DNA of 10,990 nucleotides from Methylococcaceae bacterium (GTDB lineage: Bacteria; Pseudomonadota; Gammaproteobacteria; Methylococcales; Methylococcaceae). Positions 1-7,013 of this stretch are shown piece by piece; position 1 is the stretch's first letter, and each line of letters starts with the position of its first letter. The translations under genes and the position numbers were made by a program. The notes under the pieces are model-generated. The model was not told the origin of the DNA, made no database searches, and saw nothing but the letters and a program-made list of their open reading frames with translations. The stretch is taken from the NCBI GenBank assembly GCA_005792805.1, contig SXQV01000126.1, positions 1 to 10,990 on the forward strand, in the 5' to 3' direction.

Positions 1-1
1 A

Positions 2-1594
2 TCATTCCCTCCCATTCTGCCTGGTGCTTGGCCCCTCGTTGGGCATATCCTGGACTTCGGCAAGAATCCTCATGAATTCATGATGCGGTTACGAGCGAAA
101 CTAGGGGATGTGGCTGAGTTCAAGATGTTTCACCAGGATATGGTGCTCTTGACGGGTGACAAGGCGAGTGAGGCGTTTTATCGAGCAGCGGATGAAACGC
201 TGGATCAGGGCGCTGCGTATAAGATCATGACGCCCATTTTTGGGCATGGGGTAGTGTTCGACGCGCCGATCCAAAAAAAGAACCAGCAATTGCAGATGCT
301 GATGCCAGCGCTCCGGGACAAGCCCATGAGGACTTATTCGGACCTCATTGTCGAGGAGGTTGAAAACCTGATTAACGGCTGGGGTGAGTCCGGTGAAATC
401 GATTTGTTGGAGTTCACCAAGGAATTGACGATTTATACCTCTAGTCATTGCCTTCTGGGCCCGGAGTTTCGCCATGAGCTCAATAAGGAATTTGCCGAGA
501 TCTACCACGATTTGGAGCAGGGCATTAAGCCGATCGCTTATGTCTTTCCGAATCTGCCTTTGCCCGTTTTTCGCCGACGAGACAAGGCACGTGCTCGTTT
601 GCAGGGTTTAGTGACCGACATTATGGCGCGGCGGGCAGAGCAGCGTTCCGACAGTCCGAATGTGTTCCAAACGCTGATTGACGCAGCTTACGAGGATGGC
701 ACCAAGCTTACACCGCACGAAATCACAGGCATGTTGATCGCTACCATCTTTGCCGGCCACCACACCAGTTCAGGCACTACAGCCTGGGTGCTGATCGAAC
801 TGTTGCGCCACCCGAAATGGATGAAGGGGGTGGTTGAGGAACTGGATACTCTTTTTGGCCTGGATGGGGGGGTGACCTTCGAGTCGCTGCGGCAAATTCC
901 AAAGTTGGAAAGCGTACTTAAGGAGGTACTTCGTTTACACCCGCCCCTTATCATCCTGATGCGTAAGGTGCTTCAGGACTTTACCGTAGAGGACATCACC
1001 ATCAAGGCAGGCAAGTTTGTCTGTGCAGCTCCTGCCATCACGCACCGTATCGCGACGTTATTTCCCGATCCGGAGCAATTCGACCCGGACCGTTATTCCC
1101 CCGAGCGGGCGGAGGACAAAAATCTGTATGCTTGGCAGGCTTTTGGTGGTGGGCGTCACAAGTGCTCTGGCAATGCGTTCGCGCTGTTCCAGATCAAGGC
1201 CATTTTTTGCATTTTGTTGCGCCGGTATGAGTTTGAATTAGTGAGTCCCCCTGAAAGCTATCACGACGACTATACGAAAATGGTGGTTGAGCCAGCCTCG
1301 CCGTGCAGAATTCGCTATCGGCTCAGGCAACGTCCGGATAAATCCGAGCCTGTGGCAATGAGTGGGATGATGGCTCCAGGAACTCACTCAGCGGGGACTC
1401 GTCACCCGATTCAGGTGGATATGGATTTGTGTAAGGGCCATGCTGCCTGTATGGGCGAGGCACCTGAGCTGTTTCATGTCGATGAGGCAGGGCAGCTGAC
1501 TATTCTTAACGCCGCGCCAGGCGAGGAGTTGATGGGTAAGGCGAGAGCTGCCGCTAAGTATTGTCCGACCCAAGCCATCAAGATTGTTGAGTGA
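2..1594 (+). CDS. cyp51: CYP51 sterol 14-alpha-demethylase fused to a C-terminal 3Fe-4S ferredoxin (5' end off window)
   Basis: Haem-thiolate monooxygenase that removes the 14-alpha-methyl group of lanosterol-type sterols, with its own ferredoxin electron donor attached. The reading frame is open to the left edge. It already shows a proline-rich PPILPG followed by a PLVGH segment, so only a short N-terminal stretch is missing; the in-frame ATG at 80 is internal. 530 residues are visible. P450 landmarks: I-helix AGHHTSSGT (752-778, CYP51-type), ExxR as EVLR (923-934), haem-binding FGGGRHKCSG with Cys codon 1163-1165. The wording around LRLHPPLIILMR closely resembles Mycobacterium CYP51. A linker of about 25 residues (about 1330-1407, Ser/Gly/Met/Pro-rich) leads to a ferredoxin domain with CKGHAAC (Cys codons 1430 and 1448) and a distal CPT (Cys 1562), the three-cysteine pattern of [3Fe-4S] ferredoxins. 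The same fusion is known from Methylococcus capsulatus. The gene converges on sqmo. Confidence 0.95.
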   Translation, partial: SFPPILPGAWPLVGHILDFGKNPHEFMMRLRAKLGDVAEFKMFHQDMVLLTGDKASEAFYRAADETLDQGAAYKIMTPIFGHGVVFDAPIQKKNQQLQMLMPALRDKPMRTYSDLIVEEVENLINGWGESGEIDLLEFTKELTIYTSSHCLLGPEFRHELNKEFAEIYHDLEQGIKPIAYVFPNLPLPVFRRRDKARARLQGLVTDIMARRAEQRSDSPNVFQTLIDAAYEDGTKLTPHEITGMLIATIFAGHHTSSGTTAWVLIELLRHPKWMKGVVEELDTLFGLDGGVTFESLRQIPKLESVLKEVLRLHPPLIILMRKVLQDFTVEDITIKAGKFVCAAPAITHRIATLFPDPEQFDPDRYSPERAEDKNLYAWQAFGGGRHKCSGNAFALFQIKAIFCILLRRYEFELVSPPESYHDDYTKMVVEPASPCRIRYRLRQRPDKSEPVAMSGMMAPGTHSAGTRHPIQVDMDLCKGHAACMGEAPELFHVDEAGQLTILNAAPGEELMGKARAAAKYCPTQAIKIVE

Positions 1595-1707
1595 GATAAA
1601 AACCTGAGACGTACTCTATCGCCGGGGCAATAGCTTCAAAGCTGGGTGCCGGATAAGCTCCCTCAATGCTGTCAGTTTGTTATGGCTTGGGGATGGTTAC
1701 CGGCAAC

Positions 1708-1742
1708 AAAAAGCCCGCACCTGATTCAGGTGCGGGCTTTTT
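1708..1742. terminator. Bidirectional intrinsic terminator between cyp51 and sqmo
   Basis: A perfect 11-bp GC-rich stem (1713-1723 pairing with 1727-1737) with a 3-base loop, preceded by five A and followed by five T. The A/T flanks make it work as a rho-independent terminator in both directions, which fits its place between the convergent genes cyp51 and sqmo. It lies 113 bases past the cyp51 stop and 38 bases past the sqmo stop. Confidence 0.92.
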
Positions 1743-1780
1743 AGGGTTTCCGGAAAATCCAGGGCGAAGACTGTGGCGGA

Positions 1781-3142
1781 TTATTTGGCTAAGGCGTGCT
1801 GCTCTCTTAGCCAATGCCTAAGCGCCGTTTGCGGAATGCTCAGGCTTTTGAAGGCCAGCTTCAGCATGGAAAGGAACCAAGAACCAAATTTCCCTTCGTT
1901 AATCTGGCCGGGTAGTAGCCTGAAGGCTTGCATGACGACCAACGCGAATTGGGTGCCCATTGACAGAATGCTGCTGTCTAAAGTGGACAGCAGCGCGAGT
2001 GAATGGGCTCGACCTTTGGGGTTGTTGCGCCAGTAAGCAAAGATGCATTCGTTGAGCAATTTTGCTTCGTTGGTGTGCGAAAGAAAAGCTTCGCGTAGTT
2101 CTTCGGACAGGGTGCGTCGGGTCAGTTGAACTCGACCTGCGGTGATCGCGTATTTTCGCAGTGCAACATGTACATCAAAATCAGTTTCCACCAAGGCGTC
2201 ACGCAGACTCAAAGCGTCCTTAACGGCGGTGGTGATCCCCGAGGCGGTTAGCGGATGACAGCACCCGCGTGCGTCTCCCAACAGGGCGATATTGGCCTTG
2301 ACATTGCTTTGGGGGACGATGCGGTAGTTTGCCGCCGCGAGCAGCTTGTCGCCTGCCATTGCCGCTTCAATATCGTCACGGAATGGGCTGGGGAAGAACT
2401 TCAGATGTTCGCGAATGGATTCCTTCGAGTCGTCTCCGCGCAGAATTTCAAACATGACCCTTGCGCGACCTTTGCTTACGCTATAGGCATAGGAAATGCC
2501 GAGAGGATTCAGGAAGATGTTGCCGTAGCCTGGTGCTGGCAGGTGTGTGTCATCCACTTCGACGCCCAGCATGCCGGAGTAGCGGTGGGTTTCATGGGGG
2601 ATGCCCGTCATTTTGCGCACTTGGGACATTGGGCCGTCTGCACCGATGATGAGTCGGGCGTTCACGCGAGTGGTCCCCGTATCCGATGTGACGATAGTGG
2701 AATAGTCCCGGCTCTCATCGGTTTTTTCGATGTCGGTGACCCGGCCACCCATCCAGACGTTCACGCCAGGAAACGTTTTAACTTTTTCTAACAGGTGGTC
2801 TTTAAGGGATTGATGTTCAATCGCCATGCCGCCATGAGTCAATCCTTCAACTTCGCTGTAGGGCAGCGTTACCGATGCTTTGTGTTCCTGATCAGGATCG
2901 TAAGGGAATAGAGAAAATCCACGAATTTCGGAGCCGATGTCAGAGTTCGGCTCCAGCAAGCCCAATTTATTCAGGCCATCAATGCCGGGAGGATGGATAA
3001 GTTCGCCCGCCAGCCGGCGGCCATGTGAGGCTTTGGGTTCGACAATGAGGATCTTCAGACCGAGAGGGGAAAGTGCAGCCGCTGCGGCTGAACCGGCTAC
3101 ACCGCCCCCGGCAATCAGGACATCAACGTCCATCTGATTCAT
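1781..3142 (-). CDS. sqmo: Squalene monooxygenase (squalene epoxidase), FAD-dependent
   Basis: Converts squalene to 2,3-oxidosqualene with O2 and FAD, the first sterol-specific step, at the inner membrane. From the ATG at 3142 it is 453 residues. An N-terminal Rossmann motif GGGVAG (residues 12-17) ends its second strand in Glu35. It is followed by a GELIHPPG segment like the GE..QPGG segment of squalene epoxidases, then the GADG motif (about 167-170) and the second FAD motif LLGDARGCCHPLTASG (GD at about 289-290). The latter parallels the GDA..RHPLTGGG of eukaryotic enzymes. Hydrophobic stretches near the C-terminus (about 380-415) probably dock it to the membrane. The frame opens at a GTG at 3181, but the ATG at 3142 has a good AAGGA ribosome site 8 bases upstream, so I prefer it; the ATG at 3160 is possible. 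It lies on the same strand as osc, downstream, after a gap of about 190 bases. Confidence 0.92.
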   Translation of the reverse strand: MNQMDVDVLIAGGGVAGSAAAAALSPLGLKILIVEPKASHGRRLAGELIHPPGIDGLNKLGLLEPNSDIGSEIRGFSLFPYDPDQEHKASVTLPYSEVEGLTHGGMAIEHQSLKDHLLEKVKTFPGVNVWMGGRVTDIEKTDESRDYSTIVTSDTGTTRVNARLIIGADGPMSQVRKMTGIPHETHRYSGMLGVEVDDTHLPAPGYGNIFLNPLGISYAYSVSKGRARVMFEILRGDDSKESIREHLKFFPSPFRDDIEAAMAGDKLLAAANYRIVPQSNVKANIALLGDARGCCHPLTASGITTAVKDALSLRDALVETDFDVHVALRKYAITAGRVQLTRRTLSEELREAFLSHTNEAKLLNECIFAYWRNNPKGRAHSLALLSTLDSSILSMGTQFALVVMQAFRLLPGQINEGKFGSWFLSMLKLAFKSLSIPQTALRHWLREQHALAK

Positions 3143-3143
3143 T

Positions 3144-3154
3144 GCATGTGCTTC
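3144..3154 (-). promoter_or_regulatory. sqmo: Ribosome binding site deciding the sqmo start
   Basis: On the minus strand AAGGAAG precedes the ATG at 3142 with about 8 bases between. The upstream candidate GTG (3181) has only an A-rich stretch before it, and the ATG at 3160 only a distant GGGGAA. This favours the 453-residue form of squalene monooxygenase. Confidence 0.5.
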
Positions 3155-3304
3155 CTTCATGAATTTGGAATTCCCCGTCACTTTTTAACTTGGAGTAACG
3201 TGATCCCAAGAGGACCGTCGCTACGGAATTTTTGTTTGATTTGGTGATGGTTTGCTTTAGAGCCCCGTTGAGCTTACGCAAGCTATCCAAACGAGGCTTA
3301 AGCA

Positions 3305-3334
3305 ATTATCGCAACATCTGTAGCAGAATCACAA
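3305..3334 (-). promoter_or_regulatory. Possible sigma-70 promoter for sqmo
   Basis: Read on the minus strand: TTGTGA (3334-3329, 4 of 6 to the -35 consensus), an 18-base spacer, then GATAAT (3310-3305, 5 of 6 to the -10 consensus). It starts just past the osc stop codon and would give a leader of roughly 155 bases ahead of the sqmo ATG at 3142. That leader holds a short hairpin (arms 3271-3275 and 3280-3284). No terminator is seen after osc, so read-through from the upstream operon is also likely. This is a match by eye only. Confidence 0.35.
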
Positions 3335-3335
3335 C

Positions 3336-5372
3336 TTAGTGCGTGGTATGGGTGCGATTATACCTCGTCAGCACCCAAACTGGGAAATAAGTGTGGTAGA
3401 GGCGATAGTCCAGCATGGCGGCACCAAAAAACACGCCATTCACCGCCTGCCTTGGCCAGCTGCCATTCGCTTGCTGTTGGCTTAAAAGCCACAAAATGCC
3501 GTGCCGGGTAGCTTCGTCTTCAGCGGGTAAAATTTCCAGCAAGGCAAGTATCGCCCAGCTAGTCATTACCACCTGGGTGACCGGATGTTCAATGTAATGG
3601 CCTTCAAGGCAACTGGTGTAGTGTTCGCTCCATCCACCATCCACACGTTGCTTACTCTTTAGCCAATCAGCTGCCTTAACCAGTGCCGGATCATCTTGCG
3701 GTATTCCGGCCATGCGGAATGCCTTCGTGACATGGAAAATCGCGTAGGTGTAGTTGATACCCCAGAAACCTGGCCAAGAGCCATCTTCCAGTTGGCTTTG
3801 CCGCAGCAACTTGATCGCCTTGTGAATGGCCCGGTCTATTTCTGCGTCTGGCAGATCCGAATGATGCCGACGGTAATGGGACAGTGCCGCCACTGAGGAG
3901 GCGGTGCACTCGATATAGGAAAGTTCCGTCATGCACTGCCCGAACATTTCGGAAGGGTTAATCATTTCCAGCAGTTTACCGGCGCGACGACGTTCATAGG
4001 TTCCAAACCCGCCATCCGCGTTTTGCCGTGACAGGATGAACTCTGCGGCCTTACGCAGACGCGTATCCTCCAGTCGGGGCAGGTTGCCGAACTCCGGATG
4101 CTCATAAAGAGACAATAACCCGCTCATCGCTTCTGCGGTGCAGTCACTAACAGGCCAGCGATGTTGTCCGTCGGAAAAGCACCATCCACCAACGGCAGGG
4201 TCACGCCAGTACCGCTTGAAGTCAGGCAGCTCCTCGGTCATCTGGGCGTGATCGAGAAACGCCTGTGCGCTGTGAACAGCGTTGTGGACGTTAGCGGCCG
4301 GATCCCTAATCTCGGCGAGCACCTGGAGGACAAATCCGGTATCCCAGGTATTGGAGCGAGCGCCAACGTAGCGTAATCCCTCGGATTCATCCTGCCAGCG
4401 CCATGCCTCGACCCCCGCAAGACTTGGCTCAAGTTCAGGATGATTGGGGTCGCAGATAAATATAGCCAGGGTATTCAGTAAACCATTGACCGGAGAAATA
4501 CCCTGATAGCGCGTAGATTGCTGTTCATAAATGATTCGTTCCAGACAGGCTTTTAGTGCCTTTTTTCTGAGCTTTTTGCCGTGCCAGCGTTCAAATAGGG
4601 CCAGAACATCATAAATCCGGCGTAGCAGTGGGCTGATCGGTACGTAGACATCACCCGGTGCAAGCGTATGCCGAAGGGAAGGGAAGTCGATGCTCTCATA
4701 GGGTTCGTCATACAGTTCAGTCCGTAACTCACTCAGCAATGATTCTGGGAGTTCGGCCTGGTAACGGCTACCGGCGATGAACGCAATGCCGAGGTAAATC
4801 AGTCGAGTGTGGCTATAGAAACGACTAGGATGAAAGGGAAGAGATTCAGGGAGAAGAAAGAGTTCGGGTGGAATGGCATTGAGCCCCGGATACTCATACA
4901 AGCCGAGAATGGCCAACCAGAACTTGCCCCAGGTGGGTATCCCCTTGACGCCTACCGGTTGTGCGTGGAGCCAGTTTCGTGCCTTCACCAGCATGGGGTC
5001 ATGCGCTGGCAACCCGAGCAGTCGCAGCGCCACGTAGGACAGTGTTGTGAAGAATACGTATCCCGGTGATTCGGAATGCATGCCCCAGGCGCCCTCGCTG
5101 GATTGCGCTACCGCAAAGTTCTTGATGATTGCCTGCTGATCTTCTCTGCTGTAAGGCCTGTTGGTGAGGGTGCGAACAATAATGGACTGAGCCAAAATCA
5201 TCGTGCACCAGACCATTTCGCCCTCCCAGTCACCGCTGGGCTTCTGGAGGCTTAGTAAATGGCGAACGGCATGCTGAGTAGCCTGGGTAACTTTTTCTTG
5301 ATTCAGTTCAGTGGATGGTTTCACGGCATTAAAAAAATGATGCGAGCATACAGGTGGGGCGGAGAGTCTCAA
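3336..5372 (-). CDS. osc: Oxidosqualene cyclase (lanosterol synthase type)
   Basis: Cyclises 2,3-oxidosqualene to a tetracyclic sterol, acting as a monotopic inner-membrane protein. 678 residues, shorter than the roughly 730 of eukaryotic enzymes but of the right class. The decisive mark is VSDCTAEAMSG with the catalytic Asp410 in DCTAE; hopene-forming squalene cyclases carry DDTA instead. Cys411 and Cys489 (in YIECT) match the cysteines that hold the catalytic acid in human lanosterol synthase. QW-type repeats occur near residues 43-49, 90-96, 450-456, 527-533, 575-581 and 633-639, and the C-terminus has the family segment ending in YHTYFPVWVLTRY. The first codon is TTG at 5372, sharing four bases (TTGA) with the bstC stop, which suggests translational coupling. 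The in-frame GTG at 5324 is an alternative but has no ribosome site. Osc follows the three transport genes and precedes sqmo. Confidence 0.93.
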   Translation of the reverse strand: MRLSAPPVCSHHFFNAVKPSTELNQEKVTQATQHAVRHLLSLQKPSGDWEGEMVWCTMILAQSIIVRTLTNRPYSREDQQAIIKNFAVAQSSEGAWGMHSESPGYVFFTTLSYVALRLLGLPAHDPMLVKARNWLHAQPVGVKGIPTWGKFWLAILGLYEYPGLNAIPPELFLLPESLPFHPSRFYSHTRLIYLGIAFIAGSRYQAELPESLLSELRTELYDEPYESIDFPSLRHTLAPGDVYVPISPLLRRIYDVLALFERWHGKKLRKKALKACLERIIYEQQSTRYQGISPVNGLLNTLAIFICDPNHPELEPSLAGVEAWRWQDESEGLRYVGARSNTWDTGFVLQVLAEIRDPAANVHNAVHSAQAFLDHAQMTEELPDFKRYWRDPAVGGWCFSDGQHRWPVSDCTAEAMSGLLSLYEHPEFGNLPRLEDTRLRKAAEFILSRQNADGGFGTYERRRAGKLLEMINPSEMFGQCMTELSYIECTASSVAALSHYRRHHSDLPDAEIDRAIHKAIKLLRQSQLEDGSWPGFWGINYTYAIFHVTKAFRMAGIPQDDPALVKAADWLKSKQRVDGGWSEHYTSCLEGHYIEHPVTQVVMTSWAILALLEILPAEDEATRHGILWLLSQQQANGSWPRQAVNGVFFGAAMLDYRLYHTYFPVWVLTRYNRTHTTH

Positions 5373-6157
5373 TCGGTAGAGGCCGGCAGTTCTCTTGCAA
5401 CGTCGCTGAATTCCTTATTCCAAATGTCTTTGTTATAGCCCCATGGACCCGTTTTCAGCTTCTCCCTACCCACGGCAAGCTCTTGGTTTGCTAACGATGA
5501 CTTCTCGTCAATTTCCCAGAGTGCCTGGGCATAAAACAGATGATTTAGCGGGTGATTGGGATAATCAACGGTGGCTTTCTTTAGAAGATCCAGAGCCTTG
5601 TCGCCATCACCTATGCCCGTAGGCCAGGGGGGGGCTTTCAGGTAAAGCATACCCAGCAGGCGGAGCGGCCCCGCCTCATCAATGGTTGGCGATAGAGCTA
5701 AGGCTTTTTGTAATTCCTGCTCTAGCCGGGATAAATTATCGGCGGCCTGTAAGGGGTGGTCATGTATGGCCAAACCAAGGTTGGCTGCCAAATAGTAATG
5801 AACGGCACCATCGTGATTGCCGCCAATGGCTAGAGCCCTTTCGGCCCGTGTCACACCTTCATTGGCCAGCGCTTCCTTCTGCGGCGGGTCGCTGCGCTCG
5901 GCGAGATGCAGGGCAAGTCGGGCAGGAAACGAGGACTTAAGCAAAACCGGATCGCTGGACTCCCGAACAGCGGTCATGGCGCATTGCAGCGCGTGGGTTG
6001 AGCTGGCAGGCCCCAGGTTTTGTGGCTGAGCCAGCAGCGTTTTAGCCGGTTCGCAATCTGACAGACCCTTGAACCGAACGACGTTCTCGGTGAGGCTGGT
6101 ACAACCGTTCAGGGCCAGACCGGCCGAAAGGACCATCAAGACAATCGAATGTCGCAC
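5369..6157 (-). CDS. bstC: Sterol transport lipoprotein BstC (TRAP-T-like TPR protein)
   Basis: Probable outer-membrane-attached acceptor of the sterol transport system. 262 residues. It opens with a lipoprotein signal peptide ending in the lipobox LNGC, Cys19 being the lipidated residue; Thr at +2 gives no inner-membrane retention signal, so sorting to the outer membrane is expected. The rest is soluble and helical with TPR-like segments, including the block RLLGMLYLKAPPWP followed by GIGDGDKALDLLKKA (about 166-195), typical of the T component of TRAP transporters, the family to which BstC of Methylococcus capsulatus belongs. It starts at GTG (6157), four bases after the bstB stop, with GGAAAG as ribosome site inside the end of bstB, and its stop overlaps the osc start. 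The name rests on this family match plus the gene order beside an RND pump, a binding protein and osc. Confidence 0.82.
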   Translation of the reverse strand: MRHSIVLMVLSAGLALNGCTSLTENVVRFKGLSDCEPAKTLLAQPQNLGPASSTHALQCAMTAVRESSDPVLLKSSFPARLALHLAERSDPPQKEALANEGVTRAERALAIGGNHDGAVHYYLAANLGLAIHDHPLQAADNLSRLEQELQKALALSPTIDEAGPLRLLGMLYLKAPPWPTGIGDGDKALDLLKKATVDYPNHPLNHLFYAQALWEIDEKSSLANQELAVGREKLKTGPWGYNKDIWNKEFSDVARELPASTD

Positions 6158-6161
6158 CGTT

Positions 6162-7013
6162 TTACTTTCCGTGTTGCCAGAGTTTAATCATGGCGTCGAT
6201 AGCCGATGAGTTGGCCGGCACAAAGGCCTCAATGCCAAACAGGTCACAAAGCTTTTTGCCGTCAGTGTCAGAGCACATGCCTTGAAGCGCCTTGGCAAGT
6301 CGTGCTCGCTCCTCGGGTTTGCTTGCTTGACTGTTGGCTACAAGCCCCATCAGCGGTATGTCAGCTGAAGTGAATGCTGCCGCTAGCGGTGTTTTAAGTT
6401 GTAGTGACTCCAGGGCGGCAAACTGCTGACCGTTCAGCAGTACAGCATCCAGTTCGCCTTTATCCAGTGAGCGTAATGCACGGATGGCCTGCCGGGAAGG
6501 TTGTAGATTGAAGTATCCGGACGGATCCACCTTCCCCTCAAAAACGATGTTCTTGAGAAAATCTGGCTCCTCGAAAACCGTGCCCCCAATCGACTTGCCC
6601 TTCAGACTGTCGAGGTGGCTGTATTTATCTTTCTGTACCATTAGCCGGTAGCGTTCTGACGTCGCCCCTTTCATGCGAGGCTGTACTACGGGGATCAGAT
6701 GATGGGCATCCCGCTGCTCAAGGAATAAACCCAGCGAGGTAATGGCAAATGCCGGTTTTTTGTTATTGAGCAGGTTTCGGCACTCATCGACTTGTGCCGT
6801 GAAATAACTCGTAAAACTGTTTTGAGGCCATTCGCCTACGCGCTCCACCACACGCAGCATGGCACCCATGGCGGAATTAGCTTCGGCCTCACTGACCGGA
6901 CCACCGGGATAGCAGACGACAATAGGGGCCGGAGTCGAGAAGGTCGGCGCAGAGAACGCAAGGACAATCAGGCTGGCAACGACGCGGGTATTGAGACGCT
7001 TTTTGAAGTTCAC
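6162..7013 (-). CDS. bstB: Periplasmic sterol-binding protein BstB (phosphonate-binding-protein-like)
   Basis: Probable periplasmic carrier of sterols between the BstA pump and BstC. 283 residues from the GTG at 7013, whose GTGA shares four bases with the bstA stop; an AGAGGA ribosome site lies 4 bases upstream. The frame stays open to 7217, but that extension is only an overlap with bstA and has no export signal. From the GTG the protein begins MNFKKRLNTR plus a hydrophobic core and a likely signal peptidase site near Ala22-Ala29. The mature part looks like a type 2 periplasmic binding protein of the PhnD/phosphonate class: an IVVCYPGG start, an ITSLGLFL strand (about 91-98), a LKGKSIGG hinge segment (about 137-144) and a LDAVLLNGQQ segment (about 188-197). 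It has four cysteines (34, 78, 247, 256), which could form two disulfides. The substrate is inferred from the locus and from the known BstB. Confidence 0.82.
   Translation of the reverse strand: MNFKKRLNTRVVASLIVLAFSAPTFSTPAPIVVCYPGGPVSEAEANSAMGAMLRVVERVGEWPQNSFTSYFTAQVDECRNLLNNKKPAFAITSLGLFLEQRDAHHLIPVVQPRMKGATSERYRLMVQKDKYSHLDSLKGKSIGGTVFEEPDFLKNIVFEGKVDPSGYFNLQPSRQAIRALRSLDKGELDAVLLNGQQFAALESLQLKTPLAAAFTSADIPLMGLVANSQASKPEERARLAKALQGMCSDTDGKKLCDLFGIEAFVPANSSAIDAMIKLWQHGK

Noticed and set aside
80..1594. ATG at 80 as the start of cyp51
   Set aside because: Codons upstream of it encode the typical P450 PPILPG...PLVGH N-terminal segment, so the frame continues from beyond the left edge.
1595..1707. 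Possible tRNA or small RNA between cyp51 and the terminator
   Set aside because: GC-rich stretches with partial complementarity are seen near 1620-1660, but no cloverleaf with T-loop and anticodon arm can be formed.
2255..2791. 178-codon open frame on the plus strand opposite sqmo
   Set aside because: It lies wholly antisense to a gene with clear FAD motifs, shows no domain pattern, and is Cys/His-rich in the way reverse-complement frames of GC-rich genes often are.
3336..5372. Squalene-hopene cyclase as the identity of the cyclase
   Set aside because: The catalytic motif is DCTAE, not DDTA, and the YIECT cysteine and C-terminal wording are of the oxidosqualene cyclase type; the neighbours are sterol genes.
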